The position numbers and the translations under genes are program-made. 64,000 bases of DNA from the NCBI RefSeq assembly GCF_001037495.1, contig NZ_KQ089822.1, forward strand, positions 124,001-188,000, written 5' to 3'. Source of the DNA: Citrobacter sp. MGH106 (GTDB lineage Bacteria > Pseudomonadota > Gammaproteobacteria > Enterobacterales > Enterobacteriaceae). The notes beneath the pieces were generated by a model that was not told the DNA's origin, did not search any database, and saw only the letters and a list, made by a program, of their open reading frames with translations. Position 1 is the first letter of the stretch. Each line of letters opens with the position of its first letter. Of this stretch, positions 31,767 to 40,668 are shown piece after piece.

Positions 31767-33098
31767 ATGGAAACGGCAACGAATAATAGCGTAATACTCG
31801 ATGCATCCGCTCCGGCGCGTCGGGCTGGCATGACCGAAAGCGAATGGCGGGAAGCCATTAAGTTCGACAGTACGGATACTGGCTGGGTCATTATGAGTAT
31901 TGGAATGGCGATTGGTGCGGGGATTGTTTTTCTTCCCGTTCAGGTGGGCCTGATGGGGTTATGGGTTTTCCTGTTATCCTCTGTTATCGGCTACCCCGCC
32001 ATGTATTTGTTCCAGCGTTTGTTTATCAATACGCTGGCTGAGTCTCCTGAGTGTAAAGATTACCCGAGCGTCATTAGCGGCTATTTAGGCAAAAACTGGG
32101 GCATCCTGTTAGGTGCTCTGTATTTTGTGATGCTGGTTATCTGGATGTTCGTTTATTCCACCGCCATTACTAACGATAGCGCCTCATATCTGCACACGTT
32201 TGGCGTTACAGAAGGTCTACTGTCTGACAGCCCGTTCTATGGTCTGGTGCTGATTTGCATTCTTGTTGCCATCTCGTCACGCGGCGAAAAAATGTTGTTT
32301 AAAATCTCCACCGGTATGGTGTTAACCAAACTGCTGGTGGTGGCGGCGTTGGGCGTTTCGATGGTCGGGATGTGGCATCTTCACAACATTGGCGCGCTGC
32401 CGCCGATGGCGCTGTTGATTAAAAACGCGATTATCACACTGCCATTCACCTTGACCTCAATTCTGTTTATTCAAACCTTAAGCCCGATGGTTATTTCGTA
32501 CCGTTCTCGTGAAAAATCCATTGAGGTCGCACGTCATAAAGCCCTTCGCGCTATGAATATCGCGTTCGGTATTTTGTTTGTCACCGTCTTTTTCTACGCA
32601 GTTTCTTTCACTTTAGCAATGGGTCACGACGAAGCAGTTAAAGCGTATGAGCAGAATATTTCCGCTCTGGCGATTGCCGCGCAGTTTATCAGCGGGGATG
32701 GCGCTGGTTGGGTGAAAATCGTCAGCGTAATTCTGAATATCTTCGCCGTTATGACCGCTTTCTTTGGCGTTTACTTAGGCTTCCGTGAAGCGACCCAGGG
32801 TATCGTGATGAACGTACTGCGCCGCAAAATGCCGGCCGAAAAGATCAATGAAACACTCGTTCAGCGCGGCATCATGGTATTCGCCATCTTACTGGCCTGG
32901 AGTGCGATTGTGCTCAATGCGCCGGTACTGAGCTTCACTTCTATTTGTAGCCCAATCTTCGGCATGGTGGGTTGTTTGATTCCGGCCTGGCTGGTCTACA
33001 AGGTTCCTGCACTACACAAATATAAAGGCGCATCTCTGTATCTGATTATTATCACAGGTCTGCTGTTGTGCGTTTCTCCGTTCCTGGCATTTTCTTGA
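31767..33098 (+). CDS. cyuP: Cysteine/serine permease CyuP (YhaO, DlsT)
   Basis: Inner-membrane transporter of the hydroxy/aromatic amino acid family. Its E. coli counterpart takes up cysteine (and D/L-serine) for anaerobic cysteine use. The 443-residue product has a 40-residue cytoplasmic N-terminus, the family motif SIGMAIGAGIVFLPVQVG near residue 50 and about 11 membrane segments. It shares length and fold with TdcC. The partner gene cyuA follows 24 bp later, supporting a cysteine-specific role. Confidence 0.93.
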   Translation: METATNNSVILDASAPARRAGMTESEWREAIKFDSTDTGWVIMSIGMAIGAGIVFLPVQVGLMGLWVFLLSSVIGYPAMYLFQRLFINTLAESPECKDYPSVISGYLGKNWGILLGALYFVMLVIWMFVYSTAITNDSASYLHTFGVTEGLLSDSPFYGLVLICILVAISSRGEKMLFKISTGMVLTKLLVVAALGVSMVGMWHLHNIGALPPMALLIKNAIITLPFTLTSILFIQTLSPMVISYRSREKSIEVARHKALRAMNIAFGILFVTVFFYAVSFTLAMGHDEAVKAYEQNISALAIAAQFISGDGAGWVKIVSVILNIFAVMTAFFGVYLGFREATQGIVMNVLRRKMPAEKINETLVQRGIMVFAILLAWSAIVLNAPVLSFTSICSPIFGMVGCLIPAWLVYKVPALHKYKGASLYLIIITGLLLCVSPFLAFS

Positions 33099-33122
33099 GT
33101 TATCTGAGCAAAGGTCGTTGTT

Positions 33123-34433
33123 ATGTTTGAGACTACATTGAATCCAATATGGGATAGTTTTATCCGCGCGGTGCAGGAAGAGGTTAAACCTGCACTGGGT
33201 TGCACCGAACCTATCTCTCTGGCTCTGGCCGCAGCGGTGGCATCCTCTGAACTGAGCGGCGCGGTTGAACGCATTGATGCCTGGGTATCACCGAACCTGA
33301 TGAAAAACGGTATGGGCGTCACCGTGCCGGGTACCGGAATGGTAGGTCTGCCCGTCGCGGCTGCACTGGGTGCGCTGGGGGGAAATGCTCGCGCAGGTTT
33401 AGAAGTGCTGAAAGATGCATCCGCTGAAGCCATTACGGATGCAAAAGCCATGCTGGAGGCCGGGAAGGTTGCGGTGATGCTGCAGCAACCTTGCGAGGAT
33501 ATTCTCTTTTCGCGCGCTAAGGTTTATAGCAGTGAAGGGTGGGCGTGCGTCACCATTGTAGGCGGTCACACTAACATTGTGCACATTGAGACTAACAACG
33601 GCGTGGTGTTTACCAAAGAAGAGTTGGCGCAGGACGACGAGCAGATATCACCGCTGGCAGTATTATCCCATACTTCGCTGGAAGAGATTTTAGCGTTTGT
33701 GAATGCGGTACCGTTTGAGTCGATTCGCTTTATTCTGGATGCGGCAAAATTGAACGGTGCACTGTCCCAGGAAGGATTACGCGGAACCTGGGGATTGCAC
33801 ATCGGTGCCACACTTGAGAAGCAGTGTGCTCGTGGTTTGCTGGCAAACGACCTTTCAACCGCCATTCTGATCCGTACCAGTGCGGCATCGGATGCGCGTA
33901 TGGGGGGGGCGACACTGCCTGCGATGAGCAATTCAGGGTCTGGTAATCAGGGCATTACCGCCACGGTACCGGTAATGGTGGTTGCTGAACACTTTGGTGC
34001 CGATGATGAAAAACTGGCGCGGGCGTTGATGCTGTCACACCTGAGCGCGATTTACATTCATCATCAGCTTCCACGCTTGTCGGCTTTGTGCGCGGCGACC
34101 ACTGCGGCGATGGGCGCGGCGGCAGGTATGGCATGGCTGGTAGACGGTCGTTACAACACTATCGCGATGGCTATCAGTAGCATGATTGGCGATGTAAGCG
34201 GGATGATTTGCGATGGCGCTTCAAACAGCTGCGCGATGAAGGTCTCTACCAGTGCGTCTGCGGCGTGGAAGGCGGTACTCATGGCCCTGGATGATACAGC
34301 CGTGACCGGTAACGAAGGGATTGTGGCGCATAACGTGGAGCAATCTATTTCGAATCTGTGTGCGCTGGCATGTCGTTCGATGCAGGAAACCGACAAGCAG
34401 ATCATAGAGATTATGGCCAGTAAAGCGCATTAA
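33123..34433 (+). CDS. cyuA: L-cysteine desulfidase CyuA (YhaM)
   Basis: Iron-sulfur enzyme that breaks cysteine into pyruvate, ammonia and sulfide. The 436-residue UPF0597/serine dehydratase-alpha-like product has the conserved Cys in [10 protein letters not shown] (Cys27), the NSGSGNQGI motif near residue 280, and further cysteines in [13 protein letters not shown] near 360 that are candidate cluster ligands. Length matches E. coli. The reading frame passes through an eight-G run at 33902-33909 (ATG GGG GGG GCG) and is intact. Confidence 0.95.
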   Translation: MFETTLNPIWDSFIRAVQEEVKPALGCTEPISLALAAAVASSELSGAVERIDAWVSPNLMKNGMGVTVPGTGMVGLPVAAALGALGGNARAGLEVLKDASAEAITDAKAMLEAGKVAVMLQQPCEDILFSRAKVYSSEGWACVTIVGGHTNIVHIETNNGVVFTKEELAQDDEQISPLAVLSHTSLEEILAFVNAVPFESIRFILDAAKLNGALSQEGLRGTWGLHIGATLEKQCARGLLANDLSTAILIRTSAASDARMGGATLPAMSNSGSGNQGITATVPVMVVAEHFGADDEKLARALMLSHLSAIYIHHQLPRLSALCAATTAAMGAAAGMAWLVDGRYNTIAMAISSMIGDVSGMICDGASNSCAMKVSTSASAAWKAVLMALDDTAVTGNEGIVAHNVEQSISNLCALACRSMQETDKQIIEIMASKAH

Positions 34434-34440
34434 CTACCCG

Positions 34441-34473
34441 GCCGGATAAGGTGCGTTAGCGTCGGTATCCGGC
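34441..34473. repeat. REP element between cyuA and yhaL
   Basis: GCCGGATA (34441-34448) and TATCCGGC (34466-34473) form the arms of a typical REP hairpin, starting 7 bp after the cyuA stop between convergent genes. Confidence 0.8.
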
Positions 34474-34490
34474 AAGGTGATCCTGTATCA

Positions 34491-34514
34491 GATGCCGCCT
34501 TATCAGGCGGCATC
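34491..34514. terminator. Hairpin between convergent cyuA and yhaL
   Basis: Perfect 10-bp arms GATGCCGCCT (34491-34500) and AGGCGGCATC (34505-34514) around TATC. The yhaL stop codon lies inside it (34503-34505). A pyrimidine-rich TTCCTCTT follows on the plus strand, so it may end cyuPA transcripts. Confidence 0.6.
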
Positions 34515-34652
34515 TTCCTCTTCCAGCCGGATCTCGGCATCGGCAACAATCGCTTCCAGTTCAGTCAGCATTTCTTCGTAGCCGAAAGTGACCGTTTCCT
34601 GTGGTTTGGGCTCTACTTTCGTTTGCCGTTTTTTTGACGATTTTTTGCTCAT
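34503..34652 (-). CDS. yhaL: Small charged protein YhaL
   Basis: A 49-residue ORF. Translation from the ATG at 34652 gives MSKKSSKKRQTKVEPKPQ, then FGYEEMLTELEAIVADAE, closely like the 54-residue E. coli YhaL. SD AAGGGAG lies 9 bp upstream. The N-terminus is strongly basic and the C-terminal half acidic and probably helical, resembling the small-subunit fold of exonuclease VII-like proteins, but no function is established. It is followed by a hairpin that contains its stop codon. Confidence 0.88.
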   Translation of the reverse strand: MSKKSSKKRQTKVEPKPQETVTFGYEEMLTELEAIVADAEIRLEEEDAA

Positions 34653-34677
34653 AGCCGCACTCCCTTGTTTTCCCTGA

Positions 34678-35379
34678 CTATACGGGCAAATCTATCAGCA
34701 AAGCGCGTAATGGCGTATCGGCAACCAACGTTATGTTAGCTTCGTCACGAATAAATGCGCCATCGCCACAGGTCAGTGCTTCTTTCTCCGCTCCAGACGT
34801 TAACGCATGGAAAGTACCGTGGATTGACTGCAAATAGGCCCGTGGTCCATGTAACTGAAAACTTAGCGATTCACCTTTTTGCAGTTCAACATGGTGCACC
34901 CATACCTGCTGGCGAAGATGCAGGCTGCCTTGCTCACCGTCCGGGGATGCAATTAACTGATGTTTACCTGCGCTCAGCGTAGTTTTCTGTACACAAGCAT
35001 TTTCCCGCTGTGGGCAGGCATCCAGCCACAGCTGCATTCTGGTTAATGGCTTATCTTTGCTGAGATTGTGCTCGCTGTAGCTTATTCCTGGCTGCGTGGC
35101 GAGCAGTAAGACTTCACCGGCTTTAGCCTGAATATGGTTGCCTTCGCTGTCGCGATATTCAGCTTCCCCTTCGAGGATCAGGTTTACGATATCAACCTTC
35201 GGATAGGTACGTGGCTGGAAAGAGGCTCCCGGTGCCAGAACTTCCTGGTTCAGAACACGCAGTGAGGCATAACCCAGCAGTTTAGGATCAAAATAGTGTC
35301 CAAAGGAGAAGGTATAACGGGCCTGCAGCCAGCCGTAGTCTGCTTGTCCGCACTGTTTGGCTGTTCGGGTAGTAATCAT
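34678..35379 (-). CDS. yhaK: Pirin-like bicupin YhaK
   Basis: Cytoplasmic bicupin of the pirin family; the E. coli protein is described as a redox-sensitive marker without a firm enzymatic role. The 233-residue product has the pirin-type start (YTFSFGHYFDPK near residue 22) and the cupin segments PRTYPKVDIVNLILEGEAEY and GEVLLLATQPGISYSEHN. Several Cys are present, including the TCGDGAF segment near the C-terminus. It is divergent from yhaJ, a pairing conserved in E. coli. Confidence 0.93.
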   Translation of the reverse strand: MITTRTAKQCGQADYGWLQARYTFSFGHYFDPKLLGYASLRVLNQEVLAPGASFQPRTYPKVDIVNLILEGEAEYRDSEGNHIQAKAGEVLLLATQPGISYSEHNLSKDKPLTRMQLWLDACPQRENACVQKTTLSAGKHQLIASPDGEQGSLHLRQQVWVHHVELQKGESLSFQLHGPRAYLQSIHGTFHALTSGAEKEALTCGDGAFIRDEANITLVADTPLRALLIDLPV

Positions 35380-35483
35380 AGTTCTTGACCTCTCTTTACT
35401 TCCTTTTATGTTAAATGGCTAGACGCTGCATTGTTAGCCAGATATTCTGCCCGGTATGTTCAAATTTCCTGAATGAGAACGAA

Positions 35484-36380
35484 ATGGCCAAAGAAAGGGC
35501 TTTAACGCTTGAAGCGCTACGCGTTATGGATGCAATTGACAGACGTGGCAGCTTTGCCGCTGCGGCAGACGAACTGGGGCGTGTACCTTCCGCACTCAGC
35601 TACACGATGCAAAAACTGGAAGAAGAGCTGGACGTCGTATTGTTTGACCGTTCAGGTCATCGTACAAAATTCACCAATGTGGGGCGGATGTTGCTTGAGC
35701 GTGGGCGCGTGCTGCTGGAAGCGGCAGATAAGCTCACCACCGATGCTGAAGCGCTGGCTCGCGGCTGGGAAACGCATCTGACGATTGTCACCGAAGCGCT
35801 GGTGCCAACGGCCGCATTTTTCCCACTCATCGACCGGCTCGCTGTGAAGGCGAATACTCAGCTTTCCGTTATTACCGAAGTATTGGCAGGGGCATGGGAG
35901 CGTCTGGAACAAGGGCGAGCAGATATTGTGATTGCCCCGGATATGCATTTTCGCTCATCGTCAGAAATTAATTCCCGCAAACTGTACTCGCTGATGAACG
36001 TCTATGTAGCTGCACCGGATCATCCTATCCATCAGGAGCCAGAGCCGTTGTCAGAGGTCACTCGTGTGAAATACCGTGGTATTGCGGTCGCAGATACCGC
36101 CCGAGAGCGCCCGGTGTTAACCGTTCAGCTTCTGGATAAACAACCCCGCCTGACGGTGAGTTCGATAGAAGATAAGCGCCAGGCGTTGTTGGCCGGGCTG
36201 GGGGTGGCGACCATGCCGTATCCGCTGGTGGAAGAGGATATCGCGGCAGGCAGACTGCGGGTTGTTAGCCCGGAATCCACGAATGAAATTGATATCATCA
36301 TGGCGTGGCGACGGGACAGTATGGGTGAGGCGAAATCCTGGTGTTTACGGGAAATTCCGAAGCTGTTTGCCGGAAAGTAG
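35484..36380 (+). CDS. yhaJ: LysR-family regulator YhaJ
   Basis: A 298-residue LysR-type regulator; the E. coli protein has been linked to sensing of aromatic/quinol compounds and control of yqjF, which is also in this window. The N-terminal HTH is visible (LEALRVMDAIDRRGSFAAAA, then VPSALSYTMQKLEEELDVVL), followed by a periplasmic-binding-protein-like effector domain. The ATG at 35484 matches the known N-terminus MAKERALTLEAL; the upstream extension to 35415 does not. Confidence 0.93.
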   Translation: MAKERALTLEALRVMDAIDRRGSFAAAADELGRVPSALSYTMQKLEEELDVVLFDRSGHRTKFTNVGRMLLERGRVLLEAADKLTTDAEALARGWETHLTIVTEALVPTAAFFPLIDRLAVKANTQLSVITEVLAGAWERLEQGRADIVIAPDMHFRSSSEINSRKLYSLMNVYVAAPDHPIHQEPEPLSEVTRVKYRGIAVADTARERPVLTVQLLDKQPRLTVSSIEDKRQALLAGLGVATMPYPLVEEDIAAGRLRVVSPESTNEIDIIMAWRRDSMGEAKSWCLREIPKLFAGK

Positions 36381-36416
36381 CGCAAGCACCGTTACAGGCC
36401 TGCAAATATAGCCATT

Positions 36417-36451
36417 TGTAGGCCTGATAAGCGTTACGCTATCAGGCATCC
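36417..36451. repeat. REP element after yhaJ
   Basis: GCCTGATA (36422-36429) and TATCAGGC (36440-36447) flank GCGTTACGC-like sequence, a typical REP hairpin between convergent yhaJ and yhaH. Confidence 0.78.
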
Positions 36452-36463
36452 ACATATACCGCG

Positions 36464-36829
36464 TCAGGACTGGTTTTTTGGGTCCGACCCGAAGCGGTTA
36501 CTACCCGGCGTACCGTTTTGACAGTTGAAAATGACGATTATCAACCAGCCAATGATAGGGATCAGCAGCACTAACAGCCACCATGCTGAGCGATCGGTAT
36601 CATGCAGACGGCGGAACTGCACTGCCCACCACGGTATAAATACCAGAACCCCATAAATTGTCGTTAATATGCCTTCTCCCCCGGCGCGTTGCCAACCAAA
36701 CATTCTGTCCAGAATGCCCAGTACGAACGTAAAGATGATGTTGACCAGAACAAACATCCAGTACTCTTTGCGGCGTGCACGGCCGCTAAAGCCAAAGTAG
36801 TTCTTTAATACGTTTAAATACCAATCCAT
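36464..36829 (-). CDS. yhaH: DUF805 inner-membrane protein YhaH
   Basis: A 121-residue DUF805 protein with three or four membrane helices and the family motifs GFSGRARRKEYWMF near residue 14 and RRLHDTDRSAWW near 73. The ATG at 36829 (SD GAGG) gives MDWYLNVLKNYFGF, closest to E. coli YhaH. K-12 carries a tandem paralogue yhaI next to it; only one copy is present here. Function is unknown; DUF805 proteins are often linked to envelope stress. Confidence 0.92.
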   Translation of the reverse strand: MDWYLNVLKNYFGFSGRARRKEYWMFVLVNIIFTFVLGILDRMFGWQRAGGEGILTTIYGVLVFIPWWAVQFRRLHDTDRSAWWLLVLLIPIIGWLIIVIFNCQNGTPGSNRFGSDPKNQS

Positions 36830-36955
36830 TTTTGCCTCGTTCTGCATTCAATTACTTGTTTTTAAAGCAATCAAAATAAGAATAGCTGTGATTGGTTCGT
36901 GGGTAAATATTTACGATGTTAATTAATAAGGCACCCTGAAGGGTGCCTGTGTAAA

Positions 36956-37942
36956 TTATGCGAAACGGCTATCACGTCCGTGTGGCTCGTTGAGGTCCTG
37001 CCATGGCCCAATGGAAATAATACCGGTCGGGTTGATGGTTTTGTGGCTACGGAAATAGTGATTACGGATATGGTCAAAGTTAACGGTGTCCGCAATGCCC
37101 GGCATCTGGTAGATATCGCGCAGGAAACCGTAAAGATTCAGATAGTCACTAATACGGTGTTTGTCGCACTTAAAGTGGGTGACATAGACCGGATCAAAGC
37201 GCACCAGCGTGGTCCACAGGCGAATATCAGCTTCTGTTAACTGGTCACCGATCAGGTAGCGATGCTGACCGAGAATTTGCTCCAGCCGTGCCAGGGATTC
37301 AAACACTTTTTCCACTGCGTCGTCATACGCCTGCTGGCTGGTGGCAAAACCGGCTTTATAGACACCGTTATTAACGTTGTCATAGATCCAGCTATTCAGC
37401 TCGTCAATTTTACTTTGCAGGGCTGGTGGGTAGTAATCACCGGCTTTTGCGCCCAGCGCATCAAAGGCGGTGTTAAACATACGGATAATTTCTGCCGATT
37501 CATTACTGACAATGGTGTGATTTTTTTTATCCCACAGTACCGGAACGGTAACCCTGCCGCTGTAATGCGGATCGGCGTGTAAATACAACTGATAGAGAAA
37601 CTCGTGCTGGTAAAGCGTATCGCCTGTCGCTGCCGGGAAATCGTCATCAAACGTCCAGCCGTTTTCCAGCATCAGCGGATTTACAACAGAAACGGAAATA
37701 AACGGCTCCAGCCCTTTGAGCTTGCGCAGAATTAGCGTGCGGTGCGCCCACGGGCAGGCAAGAGAAACGTACAGGTGATATCTGTCTTTTTCGGCGGCAA
37801 ACCCACCTTCGCCAGTTGGACCCGGCGAGCCATCAGCGGTGAGCCAGTTACGGAAAGCCGATGCAGAACGTTGAAATTTTCCTCCGGTAGATTTGGTGTC
37901 ATACCAGGTGTCATGCCAGACGCCATCAATCAGTTGTCCCAT
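36956..37942 (-). CDS. yqjG: Glutathionyl-hydroquinone reductase YqjG
   Basis: Xi-class glutathione transferase that reduces glutathionyl-hydroquinones with glutathione. The 328-residue product has the catalytic Cys in YVSLACPWAHRTL near residue 63, the conserved IVSNESAEIIR near 145 and a C-terminal helical GST domain. The ATG at 37942 (SD GAGAG) gives MGQLIDGVWHDTW, the E. coli start, rather than the in-frame ATG seven codons upstream. It is on the same strand as yqjF, as in E. coli. Confidence 0.95.
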   Translation of the reverse strand: MGQLIDGVWHDTWYDTKSTGGKFQRSASAFRNWLTADGSPGPTGEGGFAAEKDRYHLYVSLACPWAHRTLILRKLKGLEPFISVSVVNPLMLENGWTFDDDFPAATGDTLYQHEFLYQLYLHADPHYSGRVTVPVLWDKKNHTIVSNESAEIIRMFNTAFDALGAKAGDYYPPALQSKIDELNSWIYDNVNNGVYKAGFATSQQAYDDAVEKVFESLARLEQILGQHRYLIGDQLTEADIRLWTTLVRFDPVYVTHFKCDKHRISDYLNLYGFLRDIYQMPGIADTVNFDHIRNHYFRSHKTINPTGIISIGPWQDLNEPHGRDSRFA

Positions 37943-38003
37943 TATCTCTCTCCCGGATAGCAAAACGAGGAGCTAATCCCCTCGTCTTTTTTCTTTGAGT
38001 ATA

Positions 38004-38100
38004 TACCCTAAATAATTCGAGTTGCAGGAAGGCGGCAAGGGAAGAAATCCCCAGGAACATTAATAACTATGTGACTGGGGTTTCTGAGTGTAGCCAACAC
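38004..38100. repeat. 97-bp hairpin-forming repeat, copy A
   Basis: This segment, from TACCCTAAATAATTCG to GTAGCCAACAC, aligns without gaps to the reverse complement of 47310-47406 at 64 of 97 positions (counted by eye). Its centre folds: CCCCAG (38049-38054) with CTGGGG (38075-38080) around inner arms ACAT/ATGT. It lies between yqjG and yqjF and has no ORF. I recall similar elements dispersed in enterobacterial genomes but cannot name the family with certainty. Confidence 0.75.
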
Positions 38101-38120
38101 ACCGGCAATTTATAGCTTGC

Positions 38121-38513
38121 TTACCACTTTTTATTCAGTACGCGGTCGATGCTGAATGCGCCCGGACCGGTGATAGCCAGCAGCAGGAAACCGCCTGCAA
38201 TGGTCAGGTTTTTCATGAACATCAGCGAGTTCATGCCTTCCGCAAAGTTGCTATGGAAGATGAACGCGGTCAGCAATGTGAAGCCTGCAGTGAACAGCGC
38301 GGTAGTACGAGTCAGGAAGCCAAACAGAATGGCCAGACCGCCGCCGAACTCAAGCAGGATTACCAGTGGCAACATAAAACCAGGGACGCCCATGGCTTCC
38401 ATGTACTGTTGGGTACCCGCATATCCGGTGATTTTTCCCCAGCCTGCAGAAATAAACAGGATTGGCATCAGAATGCGCGCTACCAGTACACCAACATCTT
38501 CTAATTTTTTCAT
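38121..38513 (-). CDS. yqjF: DoxX-family inner-membrane protein YqjF
   Basis: A 130-residue DoxX-like membrane protein with four hydrophobic segments and the family signature LARILMPILFISAGWGKI near residue 12 and LEFGGGLAILFG near 54. In E. coli, yqjF transcription responds to nitroaromatics through YhaJ; its biochemical role is unclear. SD GGAGAG precedes the ATG. Confidence 0.93.
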   Translation of the reverse strand: MKKLEDVGVLVARILMPILFISAGWGKITGYAGTQQYMEAMGVPGFMLPLVILLEFGGGLAILFGFLTRTTALFTAGFTLLTAFIFHSNFAEGMNSLMFMKNLTIAGGFLLLAITGPGAFSIDRVLNKKW

Positions 38514-38688
38514 CGTACTCTCCAGGAAACCACTCAGGCGGTATATTTTGTTTTTTGTGCATCAACGCTGTATAGCGCGTCATTGCTGTCGATGGAGAGA
38601 ATAATAAACGTGGATAATGACAATTGTTAGCAAGGAAAACTGTCAGTAATTTTCAAAAAATTTGAGTGATGAGAAGCGAGAAATTTGC

Positions 38689-38715
38689 TGCCTGAAAGCG
38701 ATGCGCCATCAGGCA
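38689..38715. repeat. REP-like inverted repeat downstream of yqjK
   Basis: TGCCTGA (38689-38695) and TCAGGCA (38709-38715) separated by 13 nt, just past the yqjK stop; possibly a terminator hairpin without a U-run. Confidence 0.45.
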
Positions 38716-38729
38716 TGGGAGTGAGGAGA

Positions 38730-39029
38730 TTAACCGCGCAGCTGCTGCTGTCTGATTGTTGCCTTCACCAGCCGCCATGCGCTCCAGACGCTAAAACCAC
38801 GTTTGGCCCAGCGTACGAGCAGGTTAGGATTACGGATCGTGCGAATCGCCATGATGCTGCTGCCGACCAACACCCAGGAGCGCAGGTTCAGTAGTGTATT
38901 CCAGCCGCGATCGTACGCACCAGTTGCCTCGAGCCAGTCGCGTCGGGTGGCTGTCAGATCCAGCCGTTGCTGCTGGATCTGACTAAGCAGCAGTGCCTTA
39001 CGTTTTTGACGCTCGACTTTACTGCTCAT
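38730..39029 (-). CDS. yqjK: YqjK family protein
   Basis: A 99-residue small protein with a basic, Gln/Arg-rich N-terminus (SKVERQKRKALLLSQIQQQR) and a hydrophobic stretch near residue 50 (SWVLVGSSIMAI). It closely matches E. coli YqjK. Its ATG shares one base with the yqjE stop (TAATG), so the two are translationally coupled. It is the last gene of yqjDEK, a set linked in E. coli to stationary phase. No biochemical function is known. Confidence 0.93.
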   Translation of the reverse strand: MSSKVERQKRKALLLSQIQQQRLDLTATRRDWLEATGAYDRGWNTLLNLRSWVLVGSSIMAIRTIRNPNLLVRWAKRGFSVWSAWRLVKATIRQQQLRG

Positions 39030-39424
39030 TATGCATCATCCTCCAGGGCCCGCCTGTCGTTAGCGAGTTCATTGCGGGTATGGCGTAACAGTGTTGACTT
39101 GCGGGCCTTACGTAATGTCCATAAGCCGCCAATGAGGGCCAAAAGCAACAGCACCACGGTGGTGGCAATCATCGCGTTGAGGCGGTACTGAGGGTCAATG
39201 GCCCAGATGATAAGTACCATCAGGCTCATCAGACCAAAAGCAGCGAACAGCATGGTCAGCCCCAGCATCAGCAGAAGCTGAAAGAGGTTGGCTTTTTCCT
39301 CTTCCAGTTCAACGACGGCCAGCCGCAGGCGGGTTTCGACTATTTCAACGAGGATCGTGATGATCCGTTGTCCGATACCCAGTACGCTCTTGCCTGGACC
39401 TTGTGCGTGATGAGAATCCGCCAT
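39029..39424 (-). CDS. yqjE: Phage-holin-superfamily III membrane protein YqjE
   Basis: A 131-residue inner-membrane protein with two strong hydrophobic segments near residues 48-72 and 80-103 and an amphipathic N-terminus with VETRLRLAVVELEEEKANL. The ATG at 39424 gives MADSHHAQGPGKS, the E. coli start. The gene lies 2 bp after the yqjD stop and couples to yqjK. Membership in the holin-like family is from known annotation; lytic activity is not implied. Confidence 0.93.
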   Translation of the reverse strand: MADSHHAQGPGKSVLGIGQRIITILVEIVETRLRLAVVELEEEKANLFQLLLMLGLTMLFAAFGLMSLMVLIIWAIDPQYRLNAMIATTVVLLLLALIGGLWTLRKARKSTLLRHTRNELANDRRALEDDA

Positions 39425-39426
39425 TG

Positions 39427-39732
39427 TTAACGGCGCGACAGCAGTACGCCAAGTACCACACCGACCGCAGCGCCAATGCCGACGCCTGTCCATGGGTTTT
39501 CGCGCACATAGTTATCGGCACGGGCAGCGGCTTCACGGGTTTGCTTGGCAATCACGTCGCTGGTTTCTCCCAGACGATTACGGCTCTCTTTCAGTGCTCG
39601 TTCAGCCTTGCTGCGAATTTTACTCAACTCTTCTTTCGACTTATCGCCAGAGGAGCTCAGTACCTCTTCAAGCGTATCCGCAAGGGATTTCAGCTCAGCG
39701 CGCAGGTGTTCCGTAGCATTATCTTTTGACAT
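39427..39732 (-). CDS. yqjD: Membrane-anchored ribosome-binding protein YqjD
   Basis: A 101-residue ElaB/YqjD-family protein. The N-terminal three quarters is a charged, helical ribosome-binding region (AELKSLADTLEEVLSSSGDK), followed by ARADNYVRENPWTGVGI and a C-terminal membrane anchor with Gly/Val repeats ending LSRR. In E. coli it is RpoS-induced and associates with 70S and 100S ribosomes. SD GGAGAG. First gene of yqjDEK. Confidence 0.95.
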   Translation of the reverse strand: MSKDNATEHLRAELKSLADTLEEVLSSSGDKSKEELSKIRSKAERALKESRNRLGETSDVIAKQTREAAARADNYVRENPWTGVGIGAAVGVVLGVLLSRR

Positions 39733-39765
39733 AGTTCTCTCCAGGTGAGTGGGTAGTTACCGTAC

Positions 39766-40134
39766 TTAGTAATCGCGAGATTCAAGTTCTTTCAGCTCTT
39801 TCTGAGCTTCCGCGAGCTTATGTTCGCGCTTTGCGATTTTATCCGCATCGCCTTTTTGCTTCGCCTCGGCTAAATCACGCTGACGCTCAGCTATCTCATC
39901 TTTCTGTTCTGAGATTTTTTTCTGATGGTCGGCGCGCAGTTTACTGTCAGTACAGTTTGCCCGGACTTCGCTAAGTGCCTTGTTCAGGCCATTGATGCGG
40001 TTCTGATTATTGTGCTTTTCGGCATAGCTAATCTCCCGCTGAATATCTTGCTCTTTTTCCTGACAAAGGGTGTTGGCGTAGCTGCCGGCACTGAGTGTGA
40101 AAAGGGTAATAGCCAAAGCGATGCGGTATTTCAT
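39766..40134 (-). CDS. yqjC: Periplasmic DUF1090 protein YqjC
   Basis: A 122-residue secreted protein: signal peptide MKYRIALAITLFTLSAGSYA, then a highly charged, probably coiled-coil region rich in Lys, Glu, Gln and Asp with two Cys (LCQEKE and ANCTDS). The ATG at 40134 (SD GGAAGG) begins the signal peptide; the extension to 40149 does not. It lies 33 bp before yqjD on the same strand. Function unknown. Confidence 0.93.
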   Translation of the reverse strand: MKYRIALAITLFTLSAGSYANTLCQEKEQDIQREISYAEKHNNQNRINGLNKALSEVRANCTDSKLRADHQKKISEQKDEIAERQRDLAEAKQKGDADKIAKREHKLAEAQKELKELESRDY

Positions 40135-40281
40135 TCTTGAACCTTCCATTGTGATTCGACCCTGTTACTTTGGGGTCGTTGCTCCAGGTAATAAAGCATG
40201 GGCCATAAACCCAGTTTATTAATCATAGGCACTAAACGGCGAAATCACCAAAGTGAGTGATATAATTCAGATTCCTGGAAG

Positions 40282-40665
40282 TTAACCAAAACGATGCGGA
40301 TTATCACGTAAGCGCGACAACCACTGCACTGCCTGATTGCCATCATCCTGCTGAGCGATGACGAAGCCATGCGGTAATGTTCTGTCCAGCACAACCTTAG
40401 CTGCTGCACTTTGCGCGCTGGAATCAAAGGTGATCAGCAGCGCGTCTTTCTGTGGAGTGATACTTTTAAAACGAATTCCGTTAGCATCAAGATGATGCCA
40501 GATGGAGAAACCGTCAGGGATGCTGGCGCCCTGGTTAACGGCGCGAATGGCGAGTGTCGATTCCTGATGACGAATGGCTGACCAGGTCAGGATCAGCCCG
40601 CCTACAAACAAGATAAAGGTGGTTGTCCAGGCCAGCCGTCGAAGCGTTATGCGTGGTTTCAGCAT
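40282..40665 (-). CDS. mzrA: EnvZ/OmpR modulator MzrA
   Basis: A 127-residue single-pass inner-membrane protein that in E. coli binds EnvZ and links the CpxAR and EnvZ/OmpR systems. A basic N-terminus and one membrane helix (residues about 11-30) precede a periplasmic domain with [18 protein letters not shown]. It starts 3 bp after the yqjA stop, so the two are one operon as in E. coli. The N-terminal third is less conserved than the rest compared with K-12. Confidence 0.9.
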   Translation of the reverse strand: MLKPRITLRRLAWTTTFILFVGGLILTWSAIRHQESTLAIRAVNQGASIPDGFSIWHHLDANGIRFKSITPQKDALLITFDSSAQSAAAKVVLDRTLPHGFVIAQQDDGNQAVQWLSRLRDNPHRFG

Positions 40666-40668
40666 AAT

